Program-made: the position numbers and the translations under genes | Notes under the pieces: generated by a model | Databases searched by the model: none | What the model saw: the letters and a program-made list of their open reading frames with translations, nothing else | Told to the model about the DNA's origin: nothing | Shown: positions 1-7,993 of the stretch, piece by piece | How the letters are laid out: the number at the start of each line of letters is the position of its first letter | Position numbering within the stretch: position 1 is the stretch's first letter | Source of the DNA: Leucobacter celer subsp. astrifaciens | Lineage (GTDB): Bacteria > Actinomycetota > Actinomycetes > Actinomycetales > Microbacteriaceae | Assembly: GCF_001273835.1 (NCBI RefSeq) | Contig: NZ_JHEI01000134.1 | Coordinates: 1 to 64,000 of the forward strand | Direction: 5' to 3' | DNA: 64,000 nucleotides

Positions 1-1
1 C

Positions 2-1408
2 CCCGCCACGCTCGCCCTGCTCTACGAGGCCCCTCGCGGTACCGCCGAGGACGTGGACCGAGCCGTCGCAGCGGCGCGAAGCGCATTCGAGTCCCCCGCA
101 TGGGCCGGCCTGACCCCCACCAGGCGAGGCCACCTGCTGCGCCGCCTGGGAGACCTCATCGGTGAGAACGCCGACGAACTGGCCATGCTCGAGAGCGTCG
201 ACAACGGCAAGCTGCTGCGCGAGATGCGCGGGCAGATGCGCACCCTTCCCGAGTACTACTACTATTACGCCGGCCTCGCCGACAAGGTCCAGGGCTCTCA
301 GATCCCCGCCACCACGCTCGAGATCCTCAACTACACCCAGCGCGAGCCCCTCGGCGTCGTCGGCATCATCACCCCCTGGAACTCGCCGCTCACACTCACC
401 ACCTCGAAGCTCGCCCCCGCGCTCGCCGCGGGCAATACGGTGGTGATCAAGCCGAGCGAGTACACCTCTCGCACCGTCCTCCGCCTCGCCGAGCTCGCAT
501 TCGAGGCGGGCTTCCCCGCCGGCGTCATCAACGTCGTGACCGGCCTCGGCGCCGAGGCCGGCGCCCCGCTCGTGAGCCATCCCGCGCTGGCGAAGATCTC
601 GTTCACCGGTTCGACGGCCACGGGATCCCGCATCGCCTCTGAAGCCGCGTCGCGCTTCATCGGCTGCACCCTCGAACTCGGCGGCAAGAGCCCGAACATC
701 GTGTTCGAAGACGCCGACGTCGCGAACGCCGCCATGGGCGTGGTCGCGGGCATCTACGCAGCGGGCGGGCAGACCTGCATCGCCGGCAGCCGAGTCTTCG
801 CCCACAAGTCGGTGTACGACGAGCTGCTCGAGCGCGTCACGGAGCGCGCTCGTTCGATCAGGGTCGGCGATCCGCTCGCGCAGGAGACGGAGCTCGGCCC
901 ACTCGCGTTCTCCGGCCAGCTGGACAAGGTCGACTCGTACGTGCAGCTCGGAGCGTCGGAGGGGGCTACGGTCCACGCCGGCGGCGGCCGGCCCGAGGGG
1001 CTCGAACTGCCCGGGTACTTCTACGCACCCACCGTGCTGACCGATGTCACCAATGACATGCGGGTGGTGCGCGAGGAGATCTTCGGTCCGGTCGCAGCGA
1101 TCATGCCGTTCGAGCGCGAAGACGAACTGGTCGCGCTCGCCAACGACACCGAGTACGGTCTCGCAGCAGGCGTCTGGACGCAGAACCTGGCACGCGCTCA
1201 CCGGCTCGCCCGCCGCATCGACGCCGGCACCATCTGGGTGAACACCTACCGTGCGATGTCGCCCATGTCGCCCCGGCAGGGCTTCAAGAACTCCGGCGTC
1301 GGTATCGAGCACGGCATCGAGTCGATGTACGAGTACACGCGTCTCAAGAGCGTGTGGATCAACACCGATGAGGGCCCCGTCGCCGACCCGTTCGTGATGC
1401 GGGGCTGA
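2..1408 (+). CDS. Aldehyde dehydrogenase, NAD(P)-dependent, 5'-truncated by the window edge
   Basis: The frame is open from base 2, so the start lies outside the window; about 468 residues are visible. It shows the aldehyde dehydrogenase fold: an Rossmann-side segment ITPWNSPLTLT, the catalytic glutamate in LELGGKSPN (codon 674-676) and the catalytic cysteine in GGQTCIAGSR (codon 776-778). A C-terminal EEIFGPV segment is also present. The enzyme would oxidise an aldehyde to its acid. It lies 5 bp ahead of a 4-oxalocrotonate-tautomerase-like gene and close to a flavin monooxygenase, which suggests a small catabolic operon, perhaps for a ring-cleavage or semialdehyde intermediate. The exact substrate cannot be read from sequence. 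Confidence 0.93.
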   Translation, partial: PATLALLYEAPRGTAEDVDRAVAAARSAFESPAWAGLTPTRRGHLLRRLGDLIGENADELAMLESVDNGKLLREMRGQMRTLPEYYYYYAGLADKVQGSQIPATTLEILNYTQREPLGVVGIITPWNSPLTLTTSKLAPALAAGNTVVIKPSEYTSRTVLRLAELAFEAGFPAGVINVVTGLGAEAGAPLVSHPALAKISFTGSTATGSRIASEAASRFIGCTLELGGKSPNIVFEDADVANAAMGVVAGIYAAGGQTCIAGSRVFAHKSVYDELLERVTERARSIRVGDPLAQETELGPLAFSGQLDKVDSYVQLGASEGATVHAGGGRPEGLELPGYFYAPTVLTDVTNDMRVVREEIFGPVAAIMPFEREDELVALANDTEYGLAAGVWTQNLARAHRLARRIDAGTIWVNTYRAMSPMSPRQGFKNSGVGIEHGIESMYEYTRLKSVWINTDEGPVADPFVMRG

Positions 1409-1413
1409 TCGAG

Positions 1414-1617
1414 ATGCCCCTGATCGACATCTCCATCGCCCGCGGCCGCACTCCGGAGCAGCTGCGCGCTCTCATCGGCGCGGTGCACCGGGCCGCGGAA
1501 CGCACCGTCGACGCCGCCCCCGAAAATATCACCGTGCTCGTGCGCGAAGTCGAGCACGAGCACTGGTCCCGCACCAATCAGACGATCGCCGAGCGCCTTG
1601 CCGGGCCGCAGCGATAA
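1414..1617 (+). CDS. 4-oxalocrotonate tautomerase family protein
   Basis: This 67-residue protein begins MPLIDISIARGRTPEQ. Proline 2 becomes the N-terminal catalytic base after methionine removal, and an arginine near position 11 fits the substrate-binding arginine of the family. The length is typical of 4-OT subunits (60-75 residues), which assemble as hexamers or related oligomers. These enzymes isomerise enol and keto acids such as 2-hydroxymuconate. It starts 5 bp after the aldehyde dehydrogenase stop, so the two are almost certainly co-transcribed. That pairing is a classic feature of aromatic meta-cleavage pathways, but other family members do unrelated tautomerisations. Confidence 0.85.
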   Translation: MPLIDISIARGRTPEQLRALIGAVHRAAERTVDAAPENITVLVREVEHEHWSRTNQTIAERLAGPQR

Positions 1618-1644
1618 CCACCCACGGACACCTAGGAGCAGCAC

Positions 1645-2688
1645 ATGCGTTTCTCACTCTTCATCCACATGGAGCGTTACGACGGTTCGGTCTCCGAGCA
1701 GCAGCACTGGAGCGACCTCGTCGAGCTGACCCTGCTCGCGGAGGCAGGCGGGTTCAGCACGGTGTGGATCGGCGAGCACCACTCCATGGAGTACACCGCC
1801 TCACCCAACCCGATCCCGCAGCTCGCGTACCTCGCCGCCCGCACCTCGAAAATCCGTCTCGGCGCCGGTACCATCATCGCGCCGTTCTGGAACCCGATCC
1901 GCACGGCCGGCGAGATCGCACTGCTCGACGTGATCAGCGGCGGTCGGGCCGAGCTCGGCGTCGCCCGGGGCGCCTATCAGTTCGAGTTCGACCGCCTGGC
2001 CGGCGGCATGCCCGCCACCGACGGCGGTAAGGCCATGAACGAGATCGTCGCCACGGTGAACCATCTCTGGGACGGCGACTTCGCATACGACGGCGAGGTC
2101 TTCTCCTTCCCGACCTCGACCAGCGTGCCGAAGCCGGTGCAGAAGAACCCGCCTGTGTGGGTCGCGGCTCGCAGCCCCGAGTCGCACGACTTCGCAGTCG
2201 CGAACGGCGCCAACGTCATGGTGACCCCGCTCATGAAGGGCGACGAAGAAGTCGAGGATCTCGTGAACAAGTACGAGACCGCGATCGCCAACCATCCCGA
2301 GGTGGCCGAACGCCCCGACATCATGGTGCTGCGCCACACCTACGTGCACTCGCCCGACGAGCCCGAGGCCTGGAAGATCGGTGCGGCCGGCATCAACAAG
2401 TTCTACCGCACCTTCGGTGCCTGGTTCGGCAACAAGAAGACCCCTGTCAACGGCTTCCTCGATCCGACCCCGGAGGAGGTCTTCGCCGACAAGCCCGAGT
2501 TCTCCCTCGATTCGCTGCACCGCACCGCGATGATCGGCACCCCCGAGGAAGTCGTCGAGCGGCTGCGCCGCTACGAGGCGCTCGGCGTCACGGAGTACAG
2601 CCTCTGGAACGACAACTCGCTGAGCCACGAGGAGAAGAAGCGGTCCCTCGAGCTCTTCATCGAGCAGGTCATTCCGGCCTTCCGATAG
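1645..2688 (+). CDS. LLM-class flavin-dependent oxidoreductase (bacterial luciferase-like monooxygenase)
   Basis: The 347-residue protein shows the luciferase-like TIM-barrel pattern: an N-terminal strand MRFSLFIHME, then VWIGEHHSMEY, the LGAGTIIAPFWNPIRTA segment and GVARGAYQFEF. The WxGEHH motif is characteristic of FMN- or F420-dependent monooxygenases. A ribosome-binding site (AGGAGCAG) sits just ahead of the ATG. It follows the tautomerase by 27 bp and probably ends the operon, since an FMN riboswitch starts about 200 bp downstream. It likely oxygenates an organic substrate using reduced FMN supplied by a separate reductase. The substrate is unknown. Confidence 0.88.
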   Translation: MRFSLFIHMERYDGSVSEQQHWSDLVELTLLAEAGGFSTVWIGEHHSMEYTASPNPIPQLAYLAARTSKIRLGAGTIIAPFWNPIRTAGEIALLDVISGGRAELGVARGAYQFEFDRLAGGMPATDGGKAMNEIVATVNHLWDGDFAYDGEVFSFPTSTSVPKPVQKNPPVWVAARSPESHDFAVANGANVMVTPLMKGDEEVEDLVNKYETAIANHPEVAERPDIMVLRHTYVHSPDEPEAWKIGAAGINKFYRTFGAWFGNKKTPVNGFLDPTPEEVFADKPEFSLDSLHRTAMIGTPEEVVERLRRYEALGVTEYSLWNDNSLSHEEKKRSLELFIEQVIPAFR

Positions 2689-2883
2689 GCGGGGCGGGCG
2701 CACCGGGATCCCGATCCCCTGCTGGACTCGAGAGTCGCCATAGGCAAGGGAAACGGGGCCGGAACCGCGGAAGCTCCCGCGAGATCCCTCCCTCAGCGGG
2801 CGACTTGATGCGGGAAGGCCCGACGTAACAGAGCGGCACATGCGAGCGCCGCGAGATTCGCAGGAGTAGGATGGACAGCATGT

Positions 2884-3018
2884 TCCGGGGTCGGTGAGAA
2901 TCCGAACCGGCGGTATAGCCCGCGAACCTCGCACCTGCGAGGCCGAACCGGTGAGACTCCGGTGCCGACAGTGATGGCCGCGACGAGAGTCGCGGTCGAG
3001 TCTGGATGAGAGGAACAG
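2884..3018 (+). promoter_or_regulatory. FMN riboswitch (RFN element)
   Basis: The conserved blocks of the RFN aptamer occur in order: GGGGTCGGTGAGAATCCGAA, CCGGCGGTATAGCCCGCGA, a variable arm, CCGGTGAGACTCCGGTGCCG, then AGTCTGGATGAGAGGA. Together they form the six-way junction that binds FMN. It lies directly upstream of ribD on the same strand, so high FMN should switch off the riboflavin operon. The expression platform is treated as a separate entry. Confidence 0.97.
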
Positions 3019-3019
3019 T

Positions 3020-3043
3020 GGGTTTCCGCGCACGCGGAGACCC
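3020..3043 (+). promoter_or_regulatory. Probable expression-platform hairpin of the FMN riboswitch
   Basis: Two 11-nt arms, GGGTTTCCGCG and CGCGGAGACCC, pair with one G-U wobble around a tiny loop, starting one base after the last aptamer block. The stem is not followed by a U-run and lies about 44 nt before the ribD start. Rho-dependent or translational control is therefore as likely as intrinsic termination. Confidence 0.5.
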
Positions 3044-3086
3044 GTTGTAGCACCCCGGTTGCAGCACGGAAGAACGGCGAAACGGG

Positions 3087-4271
3087 ATGCTCGAGCAGGC
3101 GTACATCGAAGACGCGATGCGTCGAGCGCTGCTCATCTCGCGCCGGGGCCCCACGGATGATCCGAACCCGCAGGTCGGCTGCGTGCTGCTCGATCCCGAG
3201 GGACGCATCGTCGCCGAGGGGTGGCATCGGGGGTCTGGCACCCCGCACGCCGAGATCGACGCGCTGGCGCAGCTACCGGACGCGTGGCGATCCCGAGCCG
3301 GCGAGCTCACCGCCGTCGTGACCCTCGAACCCTGCAACCACACCGGACGCACCGGGCCCTGCTCGGTCGCGCTGGCCGAGTCCGGGATCGGCGCCGTCGC
3401 CTACGCGCTCGCCGACCCCGGTGCCGACGCCGGCGGTGGAGCCGCCACCCTGCGCGCGGCCGGAACCGAGGTGCGCGGCGGCGTGCTGCCCGGCGAGGCC
3501 CGGACGGTGCTGGGGCCGTGGCTCGCTCGGCAGGCCGCCCCGCCGGTTGAGCGAGCGGAGCGAGTCGAAACCAAGGCCGAATCCGGTTTCGACTCGCCTG
3601 CGGCTCGCTCAACCGGCGATCCGACCGGCGGAGCGCTCCCCCGTCCTCGCGTCACGGTGAAGTGGGCGCAGACGCTCGATGGACGAGCTGCGGCGGCAGA
3701 CGGCTCGAGCCGGTGGATCACCGGCGTCGACGCCCGGGCCGACGTGCACCGGCGCCGCGCCGAGGCCGACGCGATCCTCGTGGGCACCGGCACCCTCATC
3801 GCCGACGATCCGGCGCTGACGGCCCGGGCCGAGCACGGCGGCCTGCTCGTACCCGCGGCGGAGCAGCCGGTGCCGGTGGTGCTCGGTCACCGCCCGATCC
3901 CGGACGGCGCCCGCGTGCTGCAGCACCCCGCCCTCGCCGCCCGCGGCCTCGACGCCCCGCTGCGCCTCACCGGCGACGACCTCGCCGGCGACCTCGCGGA
4001 ACTGCACGCGCAGGGCTTCCGGCGTCTCTTCGTCGAGGGCGGCCCCGCCGTCGCGAGCGCGCTCATCGCAGCGGGGCTCGCCGACGAGATCCTCGTCTAC
4101 CTCGCCCCGGCCCTGCTCGGCGGCCCGCGTCTCGCACTCGGCGACCTGGGTATCGGCGGCATGGGCGGGATCAAGCGCCTGCGCGTCTCGCGCACCGTGC
4201 AGCTCGGTGCCGACCTGCTCATCAAGGCCGCCATCGTCCAGGACTCCACCACCACACCCGAGGAGGGCTGA
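3087..4271 (+). CDS. ribD: Bifunctional riboflavin biosynthesis deaminase/reductase RibD
   Basis: The 394-residue protein carries two enzymes of riboflavin synthesis. The N-terminal deaminase has the zinc site HAE (within GTPHAEIDAL, near residue 52) and the PCNHTGRTGPC motif. The C-terminal reductase starts at VTVKWAQTLDGR and shows DAILVGTGTLIADDP and FVEGGPAVASALI. It converts the GTP-derived pyrimidine to the ribitylamino form using NADPH. The gene opens the FMN-riboswitch-controlled operon and ends 3 bp before ribE. The oddity is the interdomain linker: residues about 153-176 are encoded by a copy of the dispersed TTGAGCGAGC inverted repeat, apparently tolerated in frame. Confidence 0.96.
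   Translation: MLEQAYIEDAMRRALLISRRGPTDDPNPQVGCVLLDPEGRIVAEGWHRGSGTPHAEIDALAQLPDAWRSRAGELTAVVTLEPCNHTGRTGPCSVALAESGIGAVAYALADPGADAGGGAATLRAAGTEVRGGVLPGEARTVLGPWLARQAAPPVERAERVETKAESGFDSPAARSTGDPTGGALPRPRVTVKWAQTLDGRAAAADGSSRWITGVDARADVHRRRAEADAILVGTGTLIADDPALTARAEHGGLLVPAAEQPVPVVLGHRPIPDGARVLQHPALAARGLDAPLRLTGDDLAGDLAELHAQGFRRLFVEGGPAVASALIAAGLADEILVYLAPALLGGPRLALGDLGIGGMGGIKRLRVSRTVQLGADLLIKAAIVQDSTTTPEEG
3545..3614. repeat. Dispersed inverted repeat (family A) inside ribD
   Basis: The left arm at 3545-3572 reads GGTTGAGCGAGC...GTCGAAACC, and the right arm at 3585-3614 is its near reverse complement with 2 extra bases. The same arms recur at 11327-11449, 15468 onward and 53780-53807. This is the only copy that lies inside a protein-coding gene in this window. 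Confidence 0.9.
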
Positions 4272-4274
4272 TCC

Positions 4275-4940
4275 ATGTTCACCGGACTCATCGAGGAAAT
4301 CGGCGAGATCGTCGCCGTCGAACCGGTCGGCGACTCGCTGCGCCTCACCGTGGCGGGGCCGCTCGTCACCTCGGACGCGACGCACGGCGCCTCGATCTGC
4401 GTCTCGGGCGTCTGCCTCACCGTGATCGACCGCAGCACGGCACCCGACGGCCGCGGCGCTTTCACCGCAGATGTCATGCAGCAGTCGATCCGCATGTCCA
4501 CGCTCGGGGGCCTGGAACCGGGCAGCGCCGTCAACCTCGAGCGTGCCGTGCGCATCGACACCCGGCTGGGCGGGCACATCGTGCAGGGCCACGTCGACGG
4601 CACGGCCGAACTGCTCTCGGTGACGCCGCACGAGGCCTGGCGGACCCTGCGGTTCTCGCTCTCCCCCGAGCTGGCGCCCCTGCTCGTCGACAAGGGGTCG
4701 GTGACGCTTTCGGGCGTCTCGCTCACCGTCTCCGCGATCGCGGCTGAGCAGGATCCCGAGCAGTGGTTCGAGGTCTCCCTCATCCCCGAGACGCTCACGG
4801 CCACGACACTCGGGGGTCTGCGACTCGGCGATCGGGTCAACGTCGAGACCGACATTCTGGCGCGCCACGTCGCCCGCATGCTGCGCCTGGGCGCCGTCTC
4901 CGAGAACTCCGTCCCCACCACCGAAGGGAACCCGTCATGA
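4275..4940 (+). CDS. ribE: Riboflavin synthase, alpha chain
   Basis: This 221-residue protein begins with the hallmark MFTGLIEEIGEI and contains two tandem lumazine-binding (beta-barrel) domains. The first covers roughly residues 1-97. The second begins near GHIVQGHVDGTAEL and runs to about residue 200. It dismutates two molecules of 6,7-dimethyl-8-ribityllumazine into riboflavin and a pyrimidine. It sits 3 bp after ribD and its stop overlaps the ribBA start (ATGA), so translation is probably coupled. Nothing is missing relative to the family. Confidence 0.97.
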   Translation: MFTGLIEEIGEIVAVEPVGDSLRLTVAGPLVTSDATHGASICVSGVCLTVIDRSTAPDGRGAFTADVMQQSIRMSTLGGLEPGSAVNLERAVRIDTRLGGHIVQGHVDGTAELLSVTPHEAWRTLRFSLSPELAPLLVDKGSVTLSGVSLTVSAIAAEQDPEQWFEVSLIPETLTATTLGGLRLGDRVNVETDILARHVARMLRLGAVSENSVPTTEGNPS

Positions 4941-6214
4941 GTGATCCCAGCACCACCCCTGGCATCTCCACCATCGAAGAGGCCGTCGCCGCGATCAAGG
5001 CCGGTCGCCCCGTGATCGTCGCCGACAACGAGGATCGCGAGAACGAGGGCGACGTGATCCTCTCCGCCGAACTCGCGACGCCGGAGACGATCGCCTGGAC
5101 CGTGCAGCGGTCCTCCGGCCTGCTCTGCGCGCCGATGACGAACGAGATCGCCGATCAGCTCGAGCTTCCGATGATGGTCGAGGCCAACGAGGACGTACGC
5201 GGAACGGCATACACGGTGACGGTCGACGCGACCCACGGCGTGACGACCGGGATCAGCGCGAGCGATCGCGCCACCACGGTGAAGGCCCTCGCCAACCTCA
5301 ACGCCGCTCCGGGCGACGTGCGCCGCCCCGGCCACATACTGCCGCTGCGCGCCGTCGACGGAGGCGTGCGCGCACGCGACGGCCACACCGAGGCGAGCGT
5401 CGAACTCATGCGGCTCGCCGGTCTGCGCCCCGTCGCCGTGATCGCCGAGATCGTGGCCGACGACGGCGAGATGATGCGCCTGCCCGAGCTCCTCGAGCTC
5501 GGGTCGCGGGAGAACGTGCCGGTCATCACCATCGAGCGCCTCATCGCATACCTGAACGAGCATTCGCCCGCCCAGCCGGTCGCCGACGCGCAGCTCCACC
5601 GCAGCGTGAGCCTGCGCGCCAACACGCTGCTGCCCACCGAGCACGGCGAGTTCCGGGCTCTCGCCTACCGCGATCGGCGCATCGGGGTCGACCACATCGC
5701 GCTCGTCGCTCCGACCCCGGAGGGCGCTCTCCCCGGCGCCGAGGCGCTCGTGCGTGTGCACTCGGAGTGCATCACCGGCGAGGCCTTCGGCTCGCTCAAG
5801 TGCGAGTGCGGGCCGCAGCTCGACGCTGCGCTGAGCCTCGTCAACGAGCGCGGCGGCATCGTCATATACCTCCGCGGGCATGAGGGTCGAGGCATCGGCC
5901 TCGCCAACAAGCTCCGGGCCTACCAGCTGCAGGAGCAGGGCCTCGATACGCTCGACGCCAACCTGCAGCTGGGGCTGCCCGCCGACGCCCGCGACTACTC
6001 GGCCGCGGCCGAGATCCTGGCCGACCTCGGCGTGGACCGCGTTCGGCTGCTCACCAACAACCCCGACAAGGTGGCGCAGCTGCGGGCCCACGGCATCGAG
6101 ATCACCGAGCGCGTGCCGCTGCTCGTCGGAGTGACCGAGCAGAACATCGGCTACCTCTCGGCCAAGCGCGATCGCATGGGTCACCAACTGCCCGGCGACG
6201 TGCGCGGCGCCTGA
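4937..6214 (+). CDS. ribBA: Bifunctional DHBP synthase / GTP cyclohydrolase II RibBA
   Basis: The ATG at 4937 overlaps the ribE stop and gives a 425-residue protein, MSDPSTTPG onward. The N-terminal DHBP synthase domain carries the acidic DNEDRENEGD site near residue 33. It makes the four-carbon donor from ribulose 5-phosphate. The C-terminal GTP cyclohydrolase II domain has the zinc cysteines CITGEAFGSLKCECG near residues 278-292 and RGHEGRGIGL near 313, and starts the pathway from GTP. A longer in-frame extension upstream would overlap ribE by about 180 bp and is unlikely. Both committed steps thus lie in one riboswitch-controlled operon. Confidence 0.97.
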   Translation: MSDPSTTPGISTIEEAVAAIKAGRPVIVADNEDRENEGDVILSAELATPETIAWTVQRSSGLLCAPMTNEIADQLELPMMVEANEDVRGTAYTVTVDATHGVTTGISASDRATTVKALANLNAAPGDVRRPGHILPLRAVDGGVRARDGHTEASVELMRLAGLRPVAVIAEIVADDGEMMRLPELLELGSRENVPVITIERLIAYLNEHSPAQPVADAQLHRSVSLRANTLLPTEHGEFRALAYRDRRIGVDHIALVAPTPEGALPGAEALVRVHSECITGEAFGSLKCECGPQLDAALSLVNERGGIVIYLRGHEGRGIGLANKLRAYQLQEQGLDTLDANLQLGLPADARDYSAAAEILADLGVDRVRLLTNNPDKVAQLRAHGIEITERVPLLVGVTEQNIGYLSAKRDRMGHQLPGDVRGA

Positions 6215-6284
6215 CCCTCCCCACCCGAGACTCCGCGTGCCGTGCAGCGGCAGCGGAACGACCACCATTGAAGGAGCAGCCATC

Positions 6285-6785
6285 ATGAGCGGAGCTGGAG
6301 CCCCGAACCTCACCGTCGATGCGAGCGATCTGCGTGTCGCCGTCATCGCAGGCAGCTGGCATGAGGAGATCATGTCGTCGCTGATCGACGGTGCCCGGGA
6401 GACGCTCGCACAGGCGGGCGCCGAGCACGGGCTGTTCCGCGTCGCGGGGGCCTTCGAGCTGCCGCTGGCGGCACAGGCGGCGCTGACCCCGGCGAACGCG
6501 GGCGGGGGCGGCTTCGACGCCGCGATCTGCCTGGGCGTGATCATCCGGGGCGGCACGCCCCACTTCGACTATGTCTGCAACGCGGTCACCGACGGACTCA
6601 CCCGGGTACAGCTCGACACCGGCAAGCCCGTCGGCTTCGGCGTGCTCACGACCGACACCGAGCAGCAGGCGCTCGACCGCTCGGGCCGCCCCGGTGCGCC
6701 CGAGTCGAAGGGGCGGGAGGCCGCAGAGGCCGCACTGCATCTCGCAGTCACCGCACGTCGCATCCGCGAGACCGGGCTGGCGTAG
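6285..6785 (+). CDS. ribH: 6,7-dimethyl-8-ribityllumazine synthase
   Basis: The start chosen is the ATG at 6285, preceded by a clear AAGGAG at 6271-6276, giving 166 residues. Family motifs include GAFELPLAAQ near residue 54, GVIIRGGTPHFDYV near 86 (with the phosphate-binding and proton-transfer residues) and GFGVLTTDTEQQA. The enzyme condenses the RibD product with the RibBA product to form lumazine, the substrate of riboflavin synthase, and usually forms icosahedral or pentameric assemblies. It is the last gene of the riboflavin operon, 70 bp after ribBA. Confidence 0.97.
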   Translation: MSGAGAPNLTVDASDLRVAVIAGSWHEEIMSSLIDGARETLAQAGAEHGLFRVAGAFELPLAAQAALTPANAGGGGFDAAICLGVIIRGGTPHFDYVCNAVTDGLTRVQLDTGKPVGFGVLTTDTEQQALDRSGRPGAPESKGREAAEAALHLAVTARRIRETGLA

Positions 6786-6885
6786 AAGTACGAAGCGAGG
6801 TAATGGAGGAGCGGCCCGAAGCAGTGCCGTCAGCTCTCCGGCGACCCTGCTCGAACCCGGCGACGAGCTGGAAAGCGGGCGACTA

Positions 6886-6891
6886 TAGGAT
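6886..6891 (+). promoter_or_regulatory. -10 box TAGGAT of a leaderless promoter
   Basis: TAGGAT ends 7 nt before the GTG at 6899 and there is no Shine-Dalgarno sequence. A transcript would begin at or next to the start codon. No convincing -35 is visible. Confidence 0.55.
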
Positions 6892-6898
6892 CTGAGAT

Positions 6899-7924
6899 GT
6901 GAGCAGCATCGCCGCCGATACCCTGTACGAGATCTCGTACCGTTCTTCTTGGGGCGCAGGAGTCGGCCCTATCGGGCACGTCGTCATCCGCAGGCTCGAC
7001 GATCACGAGGTCATCGCCGAGATCGCCGCCGCGAATGAGGACGAGGCCCGCGAGCTGATTGCCCGAGCCGAGCACGAGATCCGCGGCTCGGCAGAGGCTT
7101 TCGAGGCGTCCTGGGGTATCGGGGCCGAGTCGGCAGCGGATCCCGGACCCGATGTTCGGCCGCTACCGGCCAATGCCGAGTCGATCCGCGAGCGCCGAGA
7201 GGGGGAGCAGATCTCGACCACGGATCCACGGATCTCGGTGCTGCCGGACCCGGCCACGGTCTTTCCTGCTGATCAGCGCTGGCTCGCAAGGGTGCTGCAC
7301 CCGCTGGTCTCCATCGAGCTCAGCGCTTTCGATCCGTCGTGGGGCGGTCGTGTGCACCTGCTGAGTCCGGTGGAGCCCGAAGCCGGTCTGCTCGGTACAT
7401 CGACAGCGGCTCACCACAATGATTTCGTCGGCGAGAACTGGATCTCCTTTCGCGTCGAGCCTGATGGGCGCTATCGGTTCCTCGGGCAGCGATCGTTCTT
7501 CGAGATCGAGGCGTTCGAGCAGGCCGGAGGGGCCGTGCCCGCATCGCTGCGCGAGGTCTACGCCGATGCGGCCGCGGAGTTCGCGGGAACGAAATCGCGG
7601 TGGGAACGGCTCGGCGCGCTCGTGTGGGGTGATGAGGAGGATCCCACTCAGCAGCGTGAGGGCTGGGGCACGGATATCGCACTCCTCGACGAACTCGGAG
7701 GGGAGCCGGGTTACGGGAACTGGGCGAGTTTTCCGCCGCCACCGGCCTGCGCGCTGGACGAAGAGGATCCCGGCACGCCCCTGCTGCGCCTGAAGGATGG
7801 GCGCCCGTTCACCTACGTGGGTAGCACCGCGGGCTACCCGTGGCGCAGCCAGGGCGCCGACGCCATCCTGCTGTTCTTCGAACCCGAGACCCGCACCGCT
7901 GTACTCACCTTCGACTGGAGTTAG
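6899..7924 (+). CDS. Protein of unknown function, 341 residues
   Basis: I do not recognise this family. The N-terminus (about residues 8-70) looks like a small alpha/beta module with VGPIGHVVIRRLDDHEVIAEI followed by an EARELIARAEHEI helix. The C-terminal two thirds is rich in aromatic and acidic residues, with WISFRVEPDGRYRFLG and an end reading SQGADAILLFFEPETR then AVLTFDWS. No signal peptide or membrane segment is seen, so it is probably cytoplasmic. The GTG start fits a leaderless promoter. It stands alone between the riboflavin operon and a convergent PrpF-like gene. A distant link to YwqG/DUF1963-type proteins crossed my mind but is not supported by any motif I can name. Confidence 0.8.
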   Translation: MSSIAADTLYEISYRSSWGAGVGPIGHVVIRRLDDHEVIAEIAAANEDEARELIARAEHEIRGSAEAFEASWGIGAESAADPGPDVRPLPANAESIRERREGEQISTTDPRISVLPDPATVFPADQRWLARVLHPLVSIELSAFDPSWGGRVHLLSPVEPEAGLLGTSTAAHHNDFVGENWISFRVEPDGRYRFLGQRSFFEIEAFEQAGGAVPASLREVYADAAAEFAGTKSRWERLGALVWGDEEDPTQQREGWGTDIALLDELGGEPGYGNWASFPPPPACALDEEDPGTPLLRLKDGRPFTYVGSTAGYPWRSQGADAILLFFEPETRTAVLTFDWS

Positions 7925-7993
7925 GCGACCCGGATCCGAACCGGCCCCGGGCGCCCTGCGCGAGCCGCTCTCGCTCCCCGGCGTCCGAGAATC

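Noticed and set aside
4763..4936. Longer N-terminus for RibBA
   Set aside because: The extension overlaps ribE by 174 bp in another frame and has no ribosome site; the ATGA overlap at 4937 is typical.
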